Shown here: one piece after another, positions 11,945 to 21,314 of the stretch
Position numbering within the stretch: position 1 is the stretch's first letter
Layout of the letters: each line of letters opens with the position of its first letter
Notes under the pieces: model-generated
What the model was told of the DNA's origin: nothing
What the model saw: only the letters and a program-made list of their open reading frames with translations
The model's database searches: none
Program-made: the position numbers and the translations under genes
Assembly: GCA_035772735.1 (NCBI GenBank)
Contig: JASDFA010000006.1
Coordinates: 27,321,501 to 27,385,500 of the forward strand
Origin: Datura wrightii
Lineage: Eukaryota > Streptophyta > Magnoliopsida > Solanales > Solanaceae
DNA length: 64,000 bases
Direction: 5' to 3'

Positions 11945-13366
11945 GGTTCCTCTACTAGAAAACATTCCGTCACAATCAAGTGTAGTAGTGGTGGATAATA
12001 TCCTAAGAGACAAAAACATTGTATTGTGACTTGTGCTGGAAAAATATGATCTTAGTCTAATGTTCGCTAGGAGTCTTTTAATCTTGTTAGAGATTTGTAT
12101 GTCAATATAAAATGCAGAGAATTTCTATATTAGAGAACCTAAATTATTGCATATTGAATTGAGATGGGTCTAAATGGAGCTACATGGATCGTGAAGATTC
12201 ATCTAGTTGACCCCTCTGGATTGAGTTATTATTGTTGCTTATTTAGCTCTAGAGTCTGGCATAATAACAATGCTTTGTTGGTATTGTCAGTATTTGTATT
12301 TTATCCGTGCTTTGTTGGCATCTTCTTCACACAAAGGTGTACCTAGTGGTCAATGAAATGAATGGGAACCCTGAGGTCTCGGGTTCAAATCCAAACAGAA
12401 ACAAAAGCACTAGATGATTTCTTTTCCTCTGTCCAAACCTTGATGGACAGAGTTACTCAGTGTCTATTCTAGTGGGAGGTAGTAGGTAGCTTGTGGAATT
12501 AGTCGAGGTGCACACAAGTTGGTCCAGCACCACGGTTAAAACATATGTTTCTTATGATTCTGATTTCCTGAACAACTTTATCAAAAAACAAAAGAAAATC
12601 CCTGAACAAAAGGGTATTATGGAGAATTGGTTTAGGCAAGGGAGACAACTAGTGTTGAGTTTCTTTGGGAAAATTTAGCCTGATTATCACTAAATTCAAA
12701 TATAATTACCTGTAGTTGCTTTATACTTTAGTTGGCTCGCAAATGCTGCTATATGTGTAGTTTGCTCCTTTGGATCATAGTTTCTCTAGCTACTCTTTGT
12801 TCCCAAAGATAGAAAAGGTAAGGTTGCATTTCTAAATGCAGTTTAATCCTGATTTTATGTAGTGAATCATAATAAACTGAGATTCTCTACTTTCTCCAAA
12901 AAATAAAACTGTGATTATTTGCTTGAACAGGTCGAGGAGGACTTGGAAGCCTAATGTGCAAGAGAAACGACTTTTCAGCTATATCCTAGATCGTCATATT
13001 CGTGTGAAGGTTACAACTCATGCCCTGCGATGTATTGACAAGGCAGGTGGTATTGATGAGTACCTGCTGAAGACACCTTACCATGAGATGGACACTGAAT
13101 TAGGCCTCTTCTGGAAAGCTAAGATCGAAAAGTTGTACGAGGAGCTCGGGAAAATGGAGGTAGTTTTCTTTACACCTGAAGATGAAACAAAACTTGAAGA
13201 GCAATTTAAGGAAGTAAAGTTGGAAGAACGAGCAGCCCGTAGGGAAGCCAGAAGGAAGATGTATGGCTGGTCACCCAAATCCGAGCTAAAAGCAGATTCT
13301 GAGGGAACTGACGGAGAAGGAAGCTTATCCACTGACTTCCATGAAGGGATGGTCGCCAATGCTTGA
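6680..13366 (+). CDS. Organellar large-subunit ribosomal protein bL28 (two exons)
   Basis: The product is a bacterial-type L28 protein of the large ribosomal subunit, probably mitochondrial. Exon 1 is 6680-6879 and exon 2 is 12931-13366, giving 211 residues. The donor GTGAGT and the acceptor TTGAACAG|G join in phase (codon split 2+1) to give GGNTSRRTWKPNVQ, the expected L28 core. Residues about 40-115 hold the domain: GRAQRGLFAGRHIQFGN in exon 1, then RRTWKPN, IRVKVTTHALRCIDKAGG and the YLLKTP end. The C-terminal 95 residues are a charged helical extension (EERAARREARRK) that bacterial L28 lacks and plant mitochondrial homologues usually have. The start is the first ATG after a 5' leader carrying a telo-box. 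No clear transit peptide is visible, though the N-terminus is basic. The 6051-bp intron carries several transposons. Both exons look intact, so the gene is probably functional. Confidence 0.88.
8113..8332 (+). mobile_element. TS/SolS-type SINE with 14-bp TSD
   Basis: The body runs from CACCCAAGGGTGTAGCC to CACCACGGTTATTAAAAAAA. It contains the tRNA-like B-box GGTTCAAACCC and the GTGCGCAAACTAGCC block of the Solanaceae TS/SolS SINEs. It is flanked by a perfect direct repeat TAGGCAATGTGATG (8099-8112 and 8333-8346). Family naming is from memory of the consensus; the TSD is seen directly. Confidence 0.8.
10699..11942 (+). mobile_element. 5'-truncated RTE-type LINE with 20-bp TSD
   Basis: This is the 3' part of a non-LTR retrotransposon. 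Frameshifted translation gives RT landmarks: a LSPFYLHW-like stretch and CMLFIDKI, equivalent to the usual FADD block, near 10740-10840; then PKLKGKFSRMVVRPTLFYGAE in an open stretch at 11077-11274 and GHVKRKC near 11380. It ends in GGGATTACACTAAGTATG followed by (TTG)n, the typical RTE tail. The 20-bp repeat TGTTGGTTCCTCTACTAGAA occurs at 10679-10698 and 11941-11960 and marks the target site; its first bases overlap the tail. Several stops show that it is dead. Confidence 0.85.
11916..11945 (+). repeat. (TTG)n tail of the RTE LINE
   Basis: About nine TTG/GTT units form the 3' tail of the LINE and abut its target duplication. Simple trinucleotide tails of this kind are normal for plant RTE elements. 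Confidence 0.8.
12330..12545 (+). mobile_element. TS/SolS-type SINE, second intronic copy
   Basis: It has the same organisation as the SINE at 8113: a head with GTGGTCAATGAAATG, the B-box GGGTTCAAATCC, a CTCTGTCCAAACCTTGATGG block, GGTAGTAGGTAGC, and an end in CACCACGGTTAAAAC. I saw no convincing TSD, so the outer limits are approximate. It lies in the sense orientation inside the bL28 intron. Confidence 0.75.
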
Positions 13367-13560
13367 AAGCATTCGTGTGACAAAATGTTGCTGGTTCCTG
13401 ATATTGAAGGGCTTCTTTTTTTGGACCTAGAATGTTTTTGTATTCCTGACATTTAGTGTCTAGAGTACCATGAATTTTGCCTTGCATCTGATTGACTGTA
13501 AAACTTTTCTACCTTGATAGCAAGCCTAGTAAAGGTGCTATATGGATATAATAATGAGAA
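13367..13560 (+). other. Probable 3' UTR of the bL28 gene
   Basis: This sequence follows the TGA at 13364-13366. Possible polyadenylation signals (AATAATGAG near 13549) are present, but the cleavage site cannot be fixed from sequence. Confidence 0.4.
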
Positions 13561-14120
13561 ATGCTACAGTTATTACAATACTATGTAGTTAAGCTTAGTT
13601 AAATTAATCATCTTTAAAGGTCCATACATTACCCAATCATTTTGAATTTAAATACTACGTTTAATGTAATAGAAACTAATGTTGTTGCATTATTCTTATA
13701 GATTTATTGTTTTATATGTAAAGTATTGTGTAAGCACTTACAAACTCATTAATTTTGCATTCAAGTGTTGAATGATTGATTCTGAGACATACGTGCAAAC
13801 ACGTACAATAGGAAGTAGAAGAATGAAAAGAAACAAAAAGAAAAAGTCCATCTCCTAAATTGGAATTGCTTTCTAGGTGTGAATTTTAGTAGCTCAGTTG
13901 GTTGATTACGTGATTTGAGACTAAACTGAAACGATTGTTGCAATTATTTGTATAAAGAATTGTTTTGCATTCTTCCTTGTGTGCGTTCTGATCTTCATAT
14001 GATTTTCCCAGATGCTATCTGTCAATAAAATGGGCAAGGTAAAAACTGCCAGGCTTTCTCTTGTATATATATACATCTCTAAAATTAATTTAAGCAACAC
14101 CAGGTATATAATAATAAAAT
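13561..14120. other. Intergenic, nothing recognised
   Basis: AT-rich sequence between the bL28 gene and the kinase pseudogene. No repeat boundary or gene was seen. Confidence 0.45.
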
Positions 14121-14127
14121 ATGAGTA

Positions 14128-14770
14128 ACGGAAGAGGCCGGAAACGGGAAAAAGGTTGTTGTGGCTTTGTTTCATTAGCTTCCACGTTATCTTGGTGTTC
14201 AAGATTCTCCTTACATAATTCGTTCAACTCCGAAGAAGATGGCTTGCTTCTTTACAACTTACTTCTGACTATGCCTCCAACGAAAGGTTTAGCAGATTGC
14301 CTTCAGAATAAATCAGGGAAAGGGCTGCCAGAGCTCGAAGTTGAATAGCACACCAAGAACATTCTTTCGGGGCTCAGTTACATTCACAACAGAGGAATTG
14401 CTCAGTGTGTCATAAAGCCACACAATTGCTCATGGTCAAGATTGCAGATTTGGAACTTGCCATAACTTCGGAACAGAGCAGGAAAGAAAAGCATGGACAG
14501 AGAGGAACAAAAAGGTATATGGCAGCAGAAGCAGTAGTTAACCAGGAGTACGGACCAGAGGTTGATATTTAGGCTCTTGGCTGCACTGTCTAAAAGTTAC
14601 AGAACGGTGTGGAATCAAATTCAGGCAGCAAGGATACAACGGTTGATGTGTTATACAAAATTGAGGAACCCAAATTTCATAATGCCAAGTTGTTGGGTGA
14701 GGCACAAGATTTTCTGACAAGGTGTCTAGCCAGTAATCCCACCTTGTATTGGATTGCCGACATGTGAGTT
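14128..14770 (+). pseudogene. MAPKKK-type protein kinase pseudogene
   Basis: Translated with frame changes, this reads like a plant MEKK-subfamily MAPKKK (MAPKKK17-21 type). The N-lobe end gives EDGLLLYNLLL and GLADCLQ. This is followed by GKGLPELEVE, a stop (14346), HTKNIL.GLSYIHNRGIA, then QCVIKPHN where the family has HCDIKPHN. So the catalytic Asp is Val. A frameshift follows, KIADLELA stands in place of KIADFGLA, and RGTKRYMAAEAVV is the P+1/APE region. After it come EYGPEVDI, a stop replacing Trp, ALGCTV, and TTVDVLYKIEEPKFHNA with DFLTRCLASNP. The glycine loop and VAIK lysine are missing. Stops, frameshifts and lost catalytic residues make this a dead copy. Homology to the tail may continue to about 14945. 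Confidence 0.82.
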
Positions 14771-14945
14771 TTTCCAAATAAAACGACTATGTCCATCCTG
14801 CAAAGACAAGGAAGAATCAAAGTTACATGTCCCATTTACGGGGACCTCACCAAAAGAAATCATTCAATACACTGCCACACATTCACAATTTGATTATAGA
14901 ACATTAACACAATCAGAATGTATCTGCAGAATTTGTAGAAATTAG

Positions 14946-15930
14946 AAAAGGAATATCTGCACACGATGATGAACAGGTGCAGCCCCTTGTTACTTCTAAA
15001 AATTACTGTATATACGTTTACAGTTGATCAACATTCCTCACAAAGCACAGCTTCTTGTTTTATGTGTTATTTGGTCATGGATGAGTGGCATCAGTTTTGC
15101 AACTGCAGGAGTAAGCTCTGGCTTTGTGAACCTAATGTCACTAAAGGTAATTAATTCTTGAATCTGAAGATACTAAAAAGCCATATTACGTGGAGAAATC
15201 ATCAGAGAATGCTCTCAGCATGAATGTGTTTAACTGATCGTTATAGTGTGGTCTGCATCCTGCAATGTTTAAACACATCTTTTGTGATCCAATAGAACAA
15301 TTCAGAACGAATATACCGCCAACACTGCTTGACTCTAGGTACCAAAGAGATTTGACAACTTTGCTATATCAGTCCAAGTACCAATAGACGCAAAACATCC
15401 TGAGAACACTAGGAGCCAAAATAATTCAGGCAGCAAGGTATGAAATATCTTCTGTTGCCAATTATGATTAGGTCCCCAATTACAAGGTACTGTATTTAAG
15501 CAACTGGGACTAAAGTTCCTGTATTTTCCCTGACTCACACTCTAACTTGCACCTTTTGCAGGTTAGCAACATTAATGAGTTCACAGTATTACTGAATACC
15601 ACAGAGAGTACTATTCTTTCTTCAGAAGAGAAAAGAGCTAAGACACTTGAATTTTATAACCTGAATATATATGTCCACCCAAGAAGGAAAACTATATCAA
15701 AGAGCAAAAAACACAAGTTATAGATGGAAAAATAGCTTAGATGACACCATGAAAAGAAATCATTACCAAGATTCCTTAGTTCTAGACATTTCCAAGACAA
15801 ATACAATGTCAGGCTGTCTCATTTTTAAGAGTTGAGCACTGAGCTTTTCACTCATTGTAACACTTGAATTCCCATGGAATTTCGGGTTAATGTGATCTCA
15901 TTTAAAATACAGATCTCGTTAGTTCCTATG
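14946..15930. other. Gene-free stretch, nothing recognised
   Basis: About 1 kb of moderately AT-rich sequence with only short random ORFs. It lies between the kinase pseudogene and LINE debris. Confidence 0.4.
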
Positions 15931-15984
15931 AAGAAACTCAAGTTCTAAAGTGAAACATGTTAGTGAAGATAATAGTACCAGGAA

Positions 15985-16370
15985 CAAAGTCCATGCCCTT
16001 TTTTGCGGTCTTCGATCTTGAATCGAAAGTTGTCATTTGCCTTTTGTCCATCTCATTATATGCTTTGTCCATGGCTAGTAGTTGTCTAAATTGATGGAAA
16101 ATTCTGTAGATCTGAATATCGGCAGCCCATTTGGCGAGGAAGCCATCCACTTGATTGGTTTCTCTCATACAGTAGGAGGCCTCAAGTTCCTTATCTATGA
16201 TCTGGTTATGGATCTCATTTGTAGTGTCCTTGAGTTTCTAAGGAATGTACCAGATTCTGTTGATACAATTAATAACGATCATCGAGTCAACTTCAAGATG
16301 AAGTTTCTGTGTCATCGTAGACTGAGAATCGCCTATTGATTCTAGATTTTCCCCTTTTTAGGAAATGAAG
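15985..16370 (-). mobile_element. LINE RNase H domain fragment
   Basis: The minus-strand translation gives KLHLEVDSMIVINCI, where DS matches the second acidic position of RVT_3-type RNase H. Further on come CMRETNQVDGFLAKWAADI, equivalent to the REaNqvAD.LAKwg motif, and a tail HQFRQLLAMDKAYNEMDK like the end of L1-type LINE ORF2. A stop interrupts the frame near 16235. No RT domain adjoins it, so it is an isolated fragment. It may come from the same kind of element as the piece at 21320. Confidence 0.65.
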
Positions 16371-16545
16371 TTTCCTGTTCTTAAATTCGAACTTACTGAG
16401 ACACGTACTACTTGACAGATTTGCATCCATATCTCAAGTGGTGGCCAAACTTGTTCAGTAACTGCAGCATCAACGACATCCTGATGTGATGCCAATACAA
16501 CACACAAATTAACGGGAACTCTCTCCTTAATATATAGCTAAGAGA

Positions 16546-16733
16546 AGCACCCAAGGGCGTGGTCTATGGTCAATGAAGTGGGAGGAAAGCCACGAGGACT
16601 TAGGTTCAAATTCCAAGAAAGACAAAACCACTAGGTGATCTATTCCCATCTGCCTGGTAAAAGGTAGCAGGTATTCCATGAAATTAATCAAGGTGCGGGC
16701 AAGCTAGCCCGAATTGGTAATCCAAAAAAATAC
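16546..16733 (+). mobile_element. TS/SolS-type SINE, third copy
   Basis: It starts AGCACCCAAGGGCGTGG and contains GTCAATGAAGTGGGAG, AGGTTCAAATTCC and AAAACCACTAGGTGATC. It ends with GTGCGGGCAAGCTAGCCC and an A-run. The direct repeats AGCTAAGAGA (16536-16545) and AGCCAAGAGA (16734-16743) differ at one base and fit a TSD. Internally it is shorter than the copy at 8113 because of a deletion around the CTGTCCAAG block. Confidence 0.75.
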
Positions 16734-16800
16734 AGCCAAGAGATTCATCTAAAAAATAAATTTAAATAATAACATTGTCAGTAATTGTTAATTTACTGAA

Positions 16801-17157
16801 ATATAAGGGAAAAGATCACGTGATGAACTACAATTTAGTTCGCTAGTTAAGGATAATCGCACTTTTGGTCACTTGGTTATTGATAAATTCTAGTTCTGGT
16901 CCTTATTATATTTGGCTAGGCTCAGTAATCTTCAATTAGCAAAAATGTGTTTTTTTGGTCCTTTATATAGGACATATGTGAAACTCATAAATTTTTAGAA
17001 CTATACTGCCCTCAAATATGGTGTAATATTATATATTTAACATAACACATCGACAACTGAATGGTTTAGCATTAACTTATGTGCTTAACCAAAAATTAGG
17101 ACGACCAAAGTCAGAATTTTGTAGATGGGGACTAAAAGTGCTAATTTCCCTTATATT
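16801..17157. mobile_element. Probable MITE, about 357 bp
   Basis: The ends ATATAAGGGAAA and TTTCCCTTATAT form a 12-bp inverted repeat. Subterminal GCACTTTTGGTC (near 16858) and GACTAAAAGTGC (near 17130) are also inverted. There is no coding content. The TSD cannot be told apart from the AT-rich TIR, so the superfamily is not assigned. Confidence 0.5.
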
Positions 17158-17479
17158 TATGAATGTAAAATATTAAAAGCACCATGAGTATACAAAAATC
17201 CAATGAAGGACAAGGAGCACACTTTGAACCATATCGCCCAGCTTCCTGATTTGTAGATACTTATGACATGTATGTTGAAGCAACATACATGAATTTGCAA
17301 CAGAGTTTACAGTCTGATATTGGACTAGGTCTTAAAATTAATCAAAGAAACCGAATAGATGCAAACACTTTATAGAGGTTATATCAGATAAATGATGAAG
17401 ATGTTGTTCTCCTCCAACACCATCTCTAAGACCTAACAGATCATTTCATGGTGCTTCAGCAGGATGAAGCATACTATAT

Positions 17480-17760
17480 TTCATGTTGGTATGAACAGAT
17501 CTCTTTTAGCGGAAAGAGCACGATTAGTTGGAGCAGATAAAGGCATGCAATAGTTACCAAACATCAAATTAACATAAGACATTGCTGTCCTATCATATGT
17601 ACCTCTTATAGGCATAAGTCCCATGACTCTTAGCAACATGATCACCAATAGCAGGACCACTGTTTTGCATCGCATGAATAACCAAGAAATGCTCATTCAA
17701 TTCTTTGAAGAAACCATTCCCTCCATAGCTCCCATGCCTCAAGAAAAATTATCAGCATTT
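17480..17760 (-). pseudogene. Unrecognised decayed coding fragment
   Basis: The minus strand holds about 50 codons without a stop, reading GSYGGNGFFKELNEHF and LVIHAMQNSGPAIGD, then a stop at a one-base shift. The next 50 codons (DRTAMSYVNLMFGNYC onward) continue in another frame. The two-frame continuity suggests a once-coding sequence with an indel. I do not recognise the family and propose no function. Confidence 0.25.
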
Positions 17761-18435
17761 CTCAAACTACATGTGTTATGTTTTTAGATGTCAATAGAAA
17801 ATGAGAAAAGGCACTTTTTGGATTGCACTAAAAAAGCATCTTTTAAATTGCACCTCTCCATCTCACTCATTCATTATTAATAGAATTAGAGGTGTTGCCT
17901 CAGATTTTAGACATCAAAATATGATTTCTTTCTCCCCTCTAAATCGTTATCTGCGTTTTCAAAATAAAAACATTGTGGAGTCGTGTGATTTGCTTCGCCA
18001 TTTGAGTTTGCCGAATTTCTGTAAATTGAAGTGCTGCTTTTACAGAATCATTTTCTGTTCTTTCCTGAGAGGAACTAATACATATACCTTGGACAACAGT
18101 GAGGAGATTAAATTTCTTAAGAACACAAAATAACCTTGTAGGCTCGGAATAACTTTTTTATATATTTATGATTTTATTAAACTAACGTTTCTGCTTCTCC
18201 GTTTATGAACACAGGATACCAAGCAACATGTACTTCATTACTTTTAAGGAAATAATTTGACTAGAAAATCTCACATAACCTCTACAGTTTGAGTGCACAA
18301 TCGGTTATTGTCAGCTAGTATTTCTCCTACCACTCATGATTTCCTAGAGACATAAAACTTAGTTGAGAAAGAAATCTGGAGCCATATAACCATTGTTCAC
18401 AGAGGAAGCTCCTGATTAGCAAGTAATAGGTTTCA

Positions 18436-18535
18436 GAAATGAACAATGTGGGTCCGGTTCTATTGATTCCTGGATTGGATCAAAAACAATTCTTGAATAA
18501 GGCCAGGGATGAATCGAAAAAGAAATCTTTATTGG
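18436..18535 (+). pseudogene. ycf2: Plastid ycf2 fragment in nuclear DNA (NUPT)
   Basis: The translation MNNVGPVLLIPGLDQKQF, then LNKARDESKKKSLLV, matches the conserved Ycf2 segment that in plastids continues LPPIFYEEN. The match stops at about 18535, and the following sequence (DVFLCLLR) is unrelated. The piece is short and in a clearly nuclear context between a SINE-bearing region and a split gene. It is therefore read as a nuclear plastid DNA insertion and not as a gene. The left edge could lie some bases further out. Confidence 0.7.
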
Positions 18536-18639
18536 TAGATGTTTTTCTTTGTCTTCTAAGATGTGCAGATAAAGAGAAAGAAAATATCCTACTTTCCAGT
18601 GATCTGGTTTGTCCCAAGCAATATTTTCTTTGATAAATC

Positions 18640-19020
18640 TCAACAATATAAGAGTTAGAATCTGTCCAACGGAGAACCTATTGCTTAGACCAATGACAAT
18701 TGGTCTAGGATTTCAACAGAATAACAATGATTGAGGAATAATGTTTATATGTATGCAAGAAATATCACGAGAAATTACCAACTGCAAAATCATCAACTGT
18801 TTCTATTGGCAAGTCCAACTAAAACCAAGTAAAGTTCAAACCACATGACACAAGTTTTACCAATGAAGTCCAACTCCAGAAAGGACAACTCGGGAAAGTG
18901 AAATGAGTAAGACAATTTCAAGCAAGCAAGGAAAATACAATGACATAAGAGTTGGGAAATGAATAAGCTAGCACATGGAAAAAATTAAATACAAGAGATA
19001 ACTCTTGCCACACTGAATCC
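18640..19020. other. Intergenic, nothing recognised
   Basis: No gene or bounded repeat was seen. The right end probably merges into the 3' UTR of the ZCCHC10-like gene. Confidence 0.4.
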
Positions 19021-19203
19021 TACAGCCACAGCATAAGCTTATGACAGAAATCTACAAAACCATATTCGTTCGAGACAGGAAAATCATAGTTATATTAGGT
19101 GCATTGCTCAAAAGATCTTTTATCATATTAGAACAGAAATACAAACATTTTCAAGTTTTAAGGATGAGATACCACACATGGAGTTCTCATCTTGTTCAAT
19201 TCT

Positions 19204-19986
19204 TCACCGCTTCCTGTTATGCCTCCTGCTGCTCTTCTTACGGCTAGTCCGCTCTTCAGAATCAGAGTCAGAATCTGAGGACTCAGATGTTGAGCTGTAT
19301 TTCCGGTGTCTTCTCTTCTTCTGCTGCTTCTTCTTCTTCTTCCTCTTCCTCCTCCTCTCCTCCTCTGAATCAGTTGAAGAACTATAGCTTGAGTCACTCT
19401 CCCCAGATGAATAATCTGACCCTGTGACTGATGACGCCTCACTGTCAGATTCGAAAACTGAAGCCTCACTATCAGTCCCCGACTCCGTATCTGACTTATG
19501 CTTCCTCTTACTCTTCTTCACAGATTTTTCACTCTTCATCTCCTTCTCAATATCTGGGTTTTCTAGATCATAAGATATTGATACTTTCATCCTCAACTTT
19601 GGATTTTTTAGCTGCTGCGTACGAGATGGCCGTGATATGTACACTCTCTCATTCTTGCACTCATAAGTCCAGTGCCCTGTCTGGAAACATTTCTGACATT
19701 GTGCAGCTGCACCAAGTGTGGAACCTGAAGCCTTGTCTTTCCGTTCACCCAGTCTCACCTGTTTCTCGGTACTCATTAAATACATCTGCCTCTTTGCTTC
19801 TTTTCTTTCCTGCCATCGACTGGGTCCTTCTTCCTTCTGTCCATATGCATTGACATTTCTAGCAGCAGCAGCAGCAGCACGCTCAGCCTGAGCACGACTC
19901 AAACCCTTTGCAGCTGACAAGGCTGCAGCCTTAATCCGTTCTGCTGCATCCTGAGCACCACTTTCTTCATTCTTAGAGGATGCCAT
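19204..19986 (-). CDS. ZCCHC10-like CCHC zinc-knuckle protein
   Basis: The protein has 260 residues in one coding exon. The ATG at 19986 (MASSKNEESG) is chosen because the open frame extends only six codons further, to a TTG. Residues 10-50 are an Ala-rich helix with a poly-Ala run coded by an AGC-type repeat. C97, C100, H105 and C110 form one CCHC knuckle (CQKCFQTGHWTYEC), followed by KNERVYISRPSRTQQLKNP, a signature of the ZCCHC10 family. Residues about 150-260 are low-complexity Ser/Asp/Glu alternating with Lys/Arg blocks, like SR-type nuclear proteins, and would act as nuclear targeting and RNA-process interaction regions. A single nucleic-acid-binding knuckle and basic tail suggest nuclear RNA-related work, but the exact role in plants is not established. 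The coding frame is clean and the gene is probably functional. Confidence 0.88.
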   Translation of the reverse strand: MASSKNEESGAQDAAERIKAAALSAAKGLSRAQAERAAAAAARNVNAYGQKEEGPSRWQERKEAKRQMYLMSTEKQVRLGERKDKASGSTLGAAAQCQKCFQTGHWTYECKNERVYISRPSRTQQLKNPKLRMKVSISYDLENPDIEKEMKSEKSVKKSKRKHKSDTESGTDSEASVFESDSEASSVTGSDYSSGESDSSYSSSTDSEEERRRKRKKKKKQQKKRRHRKYSSTSESSDSDSDSEERTSRKKSSRRHNRKR

Positions 19987-20047
19987 AATCTTGGCTCTCA
20001 ACAAAGAAGAGTCCCTTCTTTGAGTTTATCTTAATCTATGCCAGTTC

Positions 20048-20770
20048 CTGGACAGAAGAAGAGCACAGAGAGATAAGATTGTTCAGAAGATAATCAAATA
20101 CCGGCCCGAAACATGAAAGGTAATGAAAGTATATTCTCGCAAGAACAATTTTTAGTACAATTTATACTATTACAAGTACAGTGCATGCCCAAGTAAAGAT
20201 CAATAAATTATGCCTCAGTCCCAAGCTAGTTCATTAGCATACACTGTGCCATTTCACTCCATTACCCCAAAAAACAAAAGATTGTCATTTCAGGTAATAG
20301 GGGTCTAAGTTAACAGAAATCATCAATTATTGGAAGTATTGGGTATTTTAAAACAATCCATGTTGAATGCTTTCTTAGATATTGAAGTAGGTTAGTTAGT
20401 TAATTAAAAGAATCTGACTAACGATATTTTAAGAAAAACAAAGAAGAATTTAACCCTAACTACTGAAAATCCACAGTAAACAATGATGATATGCATCCTA
20501 CGTATCAAAAGGACAAATATCTTTGACAACCTTATTATTTTTTTTCCTAATTCAGCAAACAGATCACGAAAACTCAAAAAAGGAAGATTGCTAAAGCACG
20601 GGAAACAGAAAATAATTCGATACTCCTTCATAGAAGATCAAAGAAGAATACGAATTTGAGCAGGCTTTCTTTGTCCAATTATAAAAAGCACAAATACTCG
20701 AAAAATCAGCACAAGAAGAAGATACTAGGGTTTCCGAGCATTCACGAAATCTGGAGAGAGAGGAACTTAC
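20048..20770 (-). other. Probable 5' UTR intron of the ZCCHC10-like gene
   Basis: On the minus strand a consensus donor AAGTT|GTAAGT lies at 20771/20770. A pyrimidine-rich acceptor CTTCTTCTGTCCAG|G ends at 20048, 61 bp upstream of the ATG. The upstream exon (about 20771-20830) has the look of a short leader exon. Leader introns are frequent in plant housekeeping genes. The call rests on splice-site quality alone. Confidence 0.5.
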
Positions 20771-20830
20771 AACTTGGTTTTGATGAAGAGGAACGAATAT
20801 CGCTACCCAACAACAGTAAGTGATATTTTA

Positions 20831-21300
20831 CCTAATTAAAAAAAATTAGATATATTTTTTAAAATTTTATTCTTATTTAAATAAAAAAAATTTATATAAC
20901 TAAAAATTATTAAAAATTTATATTTTTAAAGTATTTATTTAAAAATAAGTTAACAAAAATACATATTACCTTTTAGGGTAATTTTTTTCATGGATATGCC
21001 TAAATCAAAAAAATTCTTTATTTTAAAATAGAGAGAGTATTAAATAAAGGATGCCGTCAAATGGTCATAATTTTGTGGCTGAAATATGGTCATAAATGTA
21101 AGAAGACTACATTAGCATTTTTTGTATAAAATAATGATAAATCTTTATTATATTTTAAATTCTAAAAGTAAGTGTAATTAAAACTTTTATGTTTTATTTT
21201 GACAATTAAATAAATTTTTATTAATTACCATGAACATTGTATATCATAGGAAGAGCTACGCAACATATGGCCCTTCTCAGTTATTTGTATATAATCCTAT
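20831..21300. other. AT-rich intergenic DNA
   Basis: This is the promoter side of the ZCCHC10-like gene on the minus strand, followed by simple AT-rich sequence. No specific element was recognised. Confidence 0.4.
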
Positions 21301-21314
21301 TATAAACTATCTAT

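Larger units (their letters stand above)
6880..12930 (+). other. Large intron of the bL28 gene
   Basis: This is a single 6.05-kb intron with GT and AG borders. Its length is partly explained by insertions: a SINE at 8113-8332, an RTE LINE at 10699-11942 and another SINE at about 12330-12545, all on the plus strand. The remainder is AT-rich, non-coding and without a recognisable RNA gene. Confidence 0.8.

Noticed and set aside
11573..12029. Overlapping ORFs of 141 and 107 codons
   Set aside because: They run through the 3' part of the RTE LINE and its (TTG)n tail; the Val/Leu runs come from the simple repeat.
13078..13487. Minus-strand ORFs of 124 and 93 codons
   Set aside because: Antisense shadows of bL28 exon 2, with no motif of their own.
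18436..18633. Lipase/acyltransferase-like start reading GPVLLIPG
   Set aside because: The first impression of an LCAT-type motif was dropped, because the continuing text matches plastid Ycf2 and no catalytic Ser motif follows.
19178..19853. Plus-strand ORFs opposite the ZCCHC10-like gene
   Set aside because: Antisense shadows of the Ser/Lys-rich region; the minus frame has the conserved CCHC knuckle.
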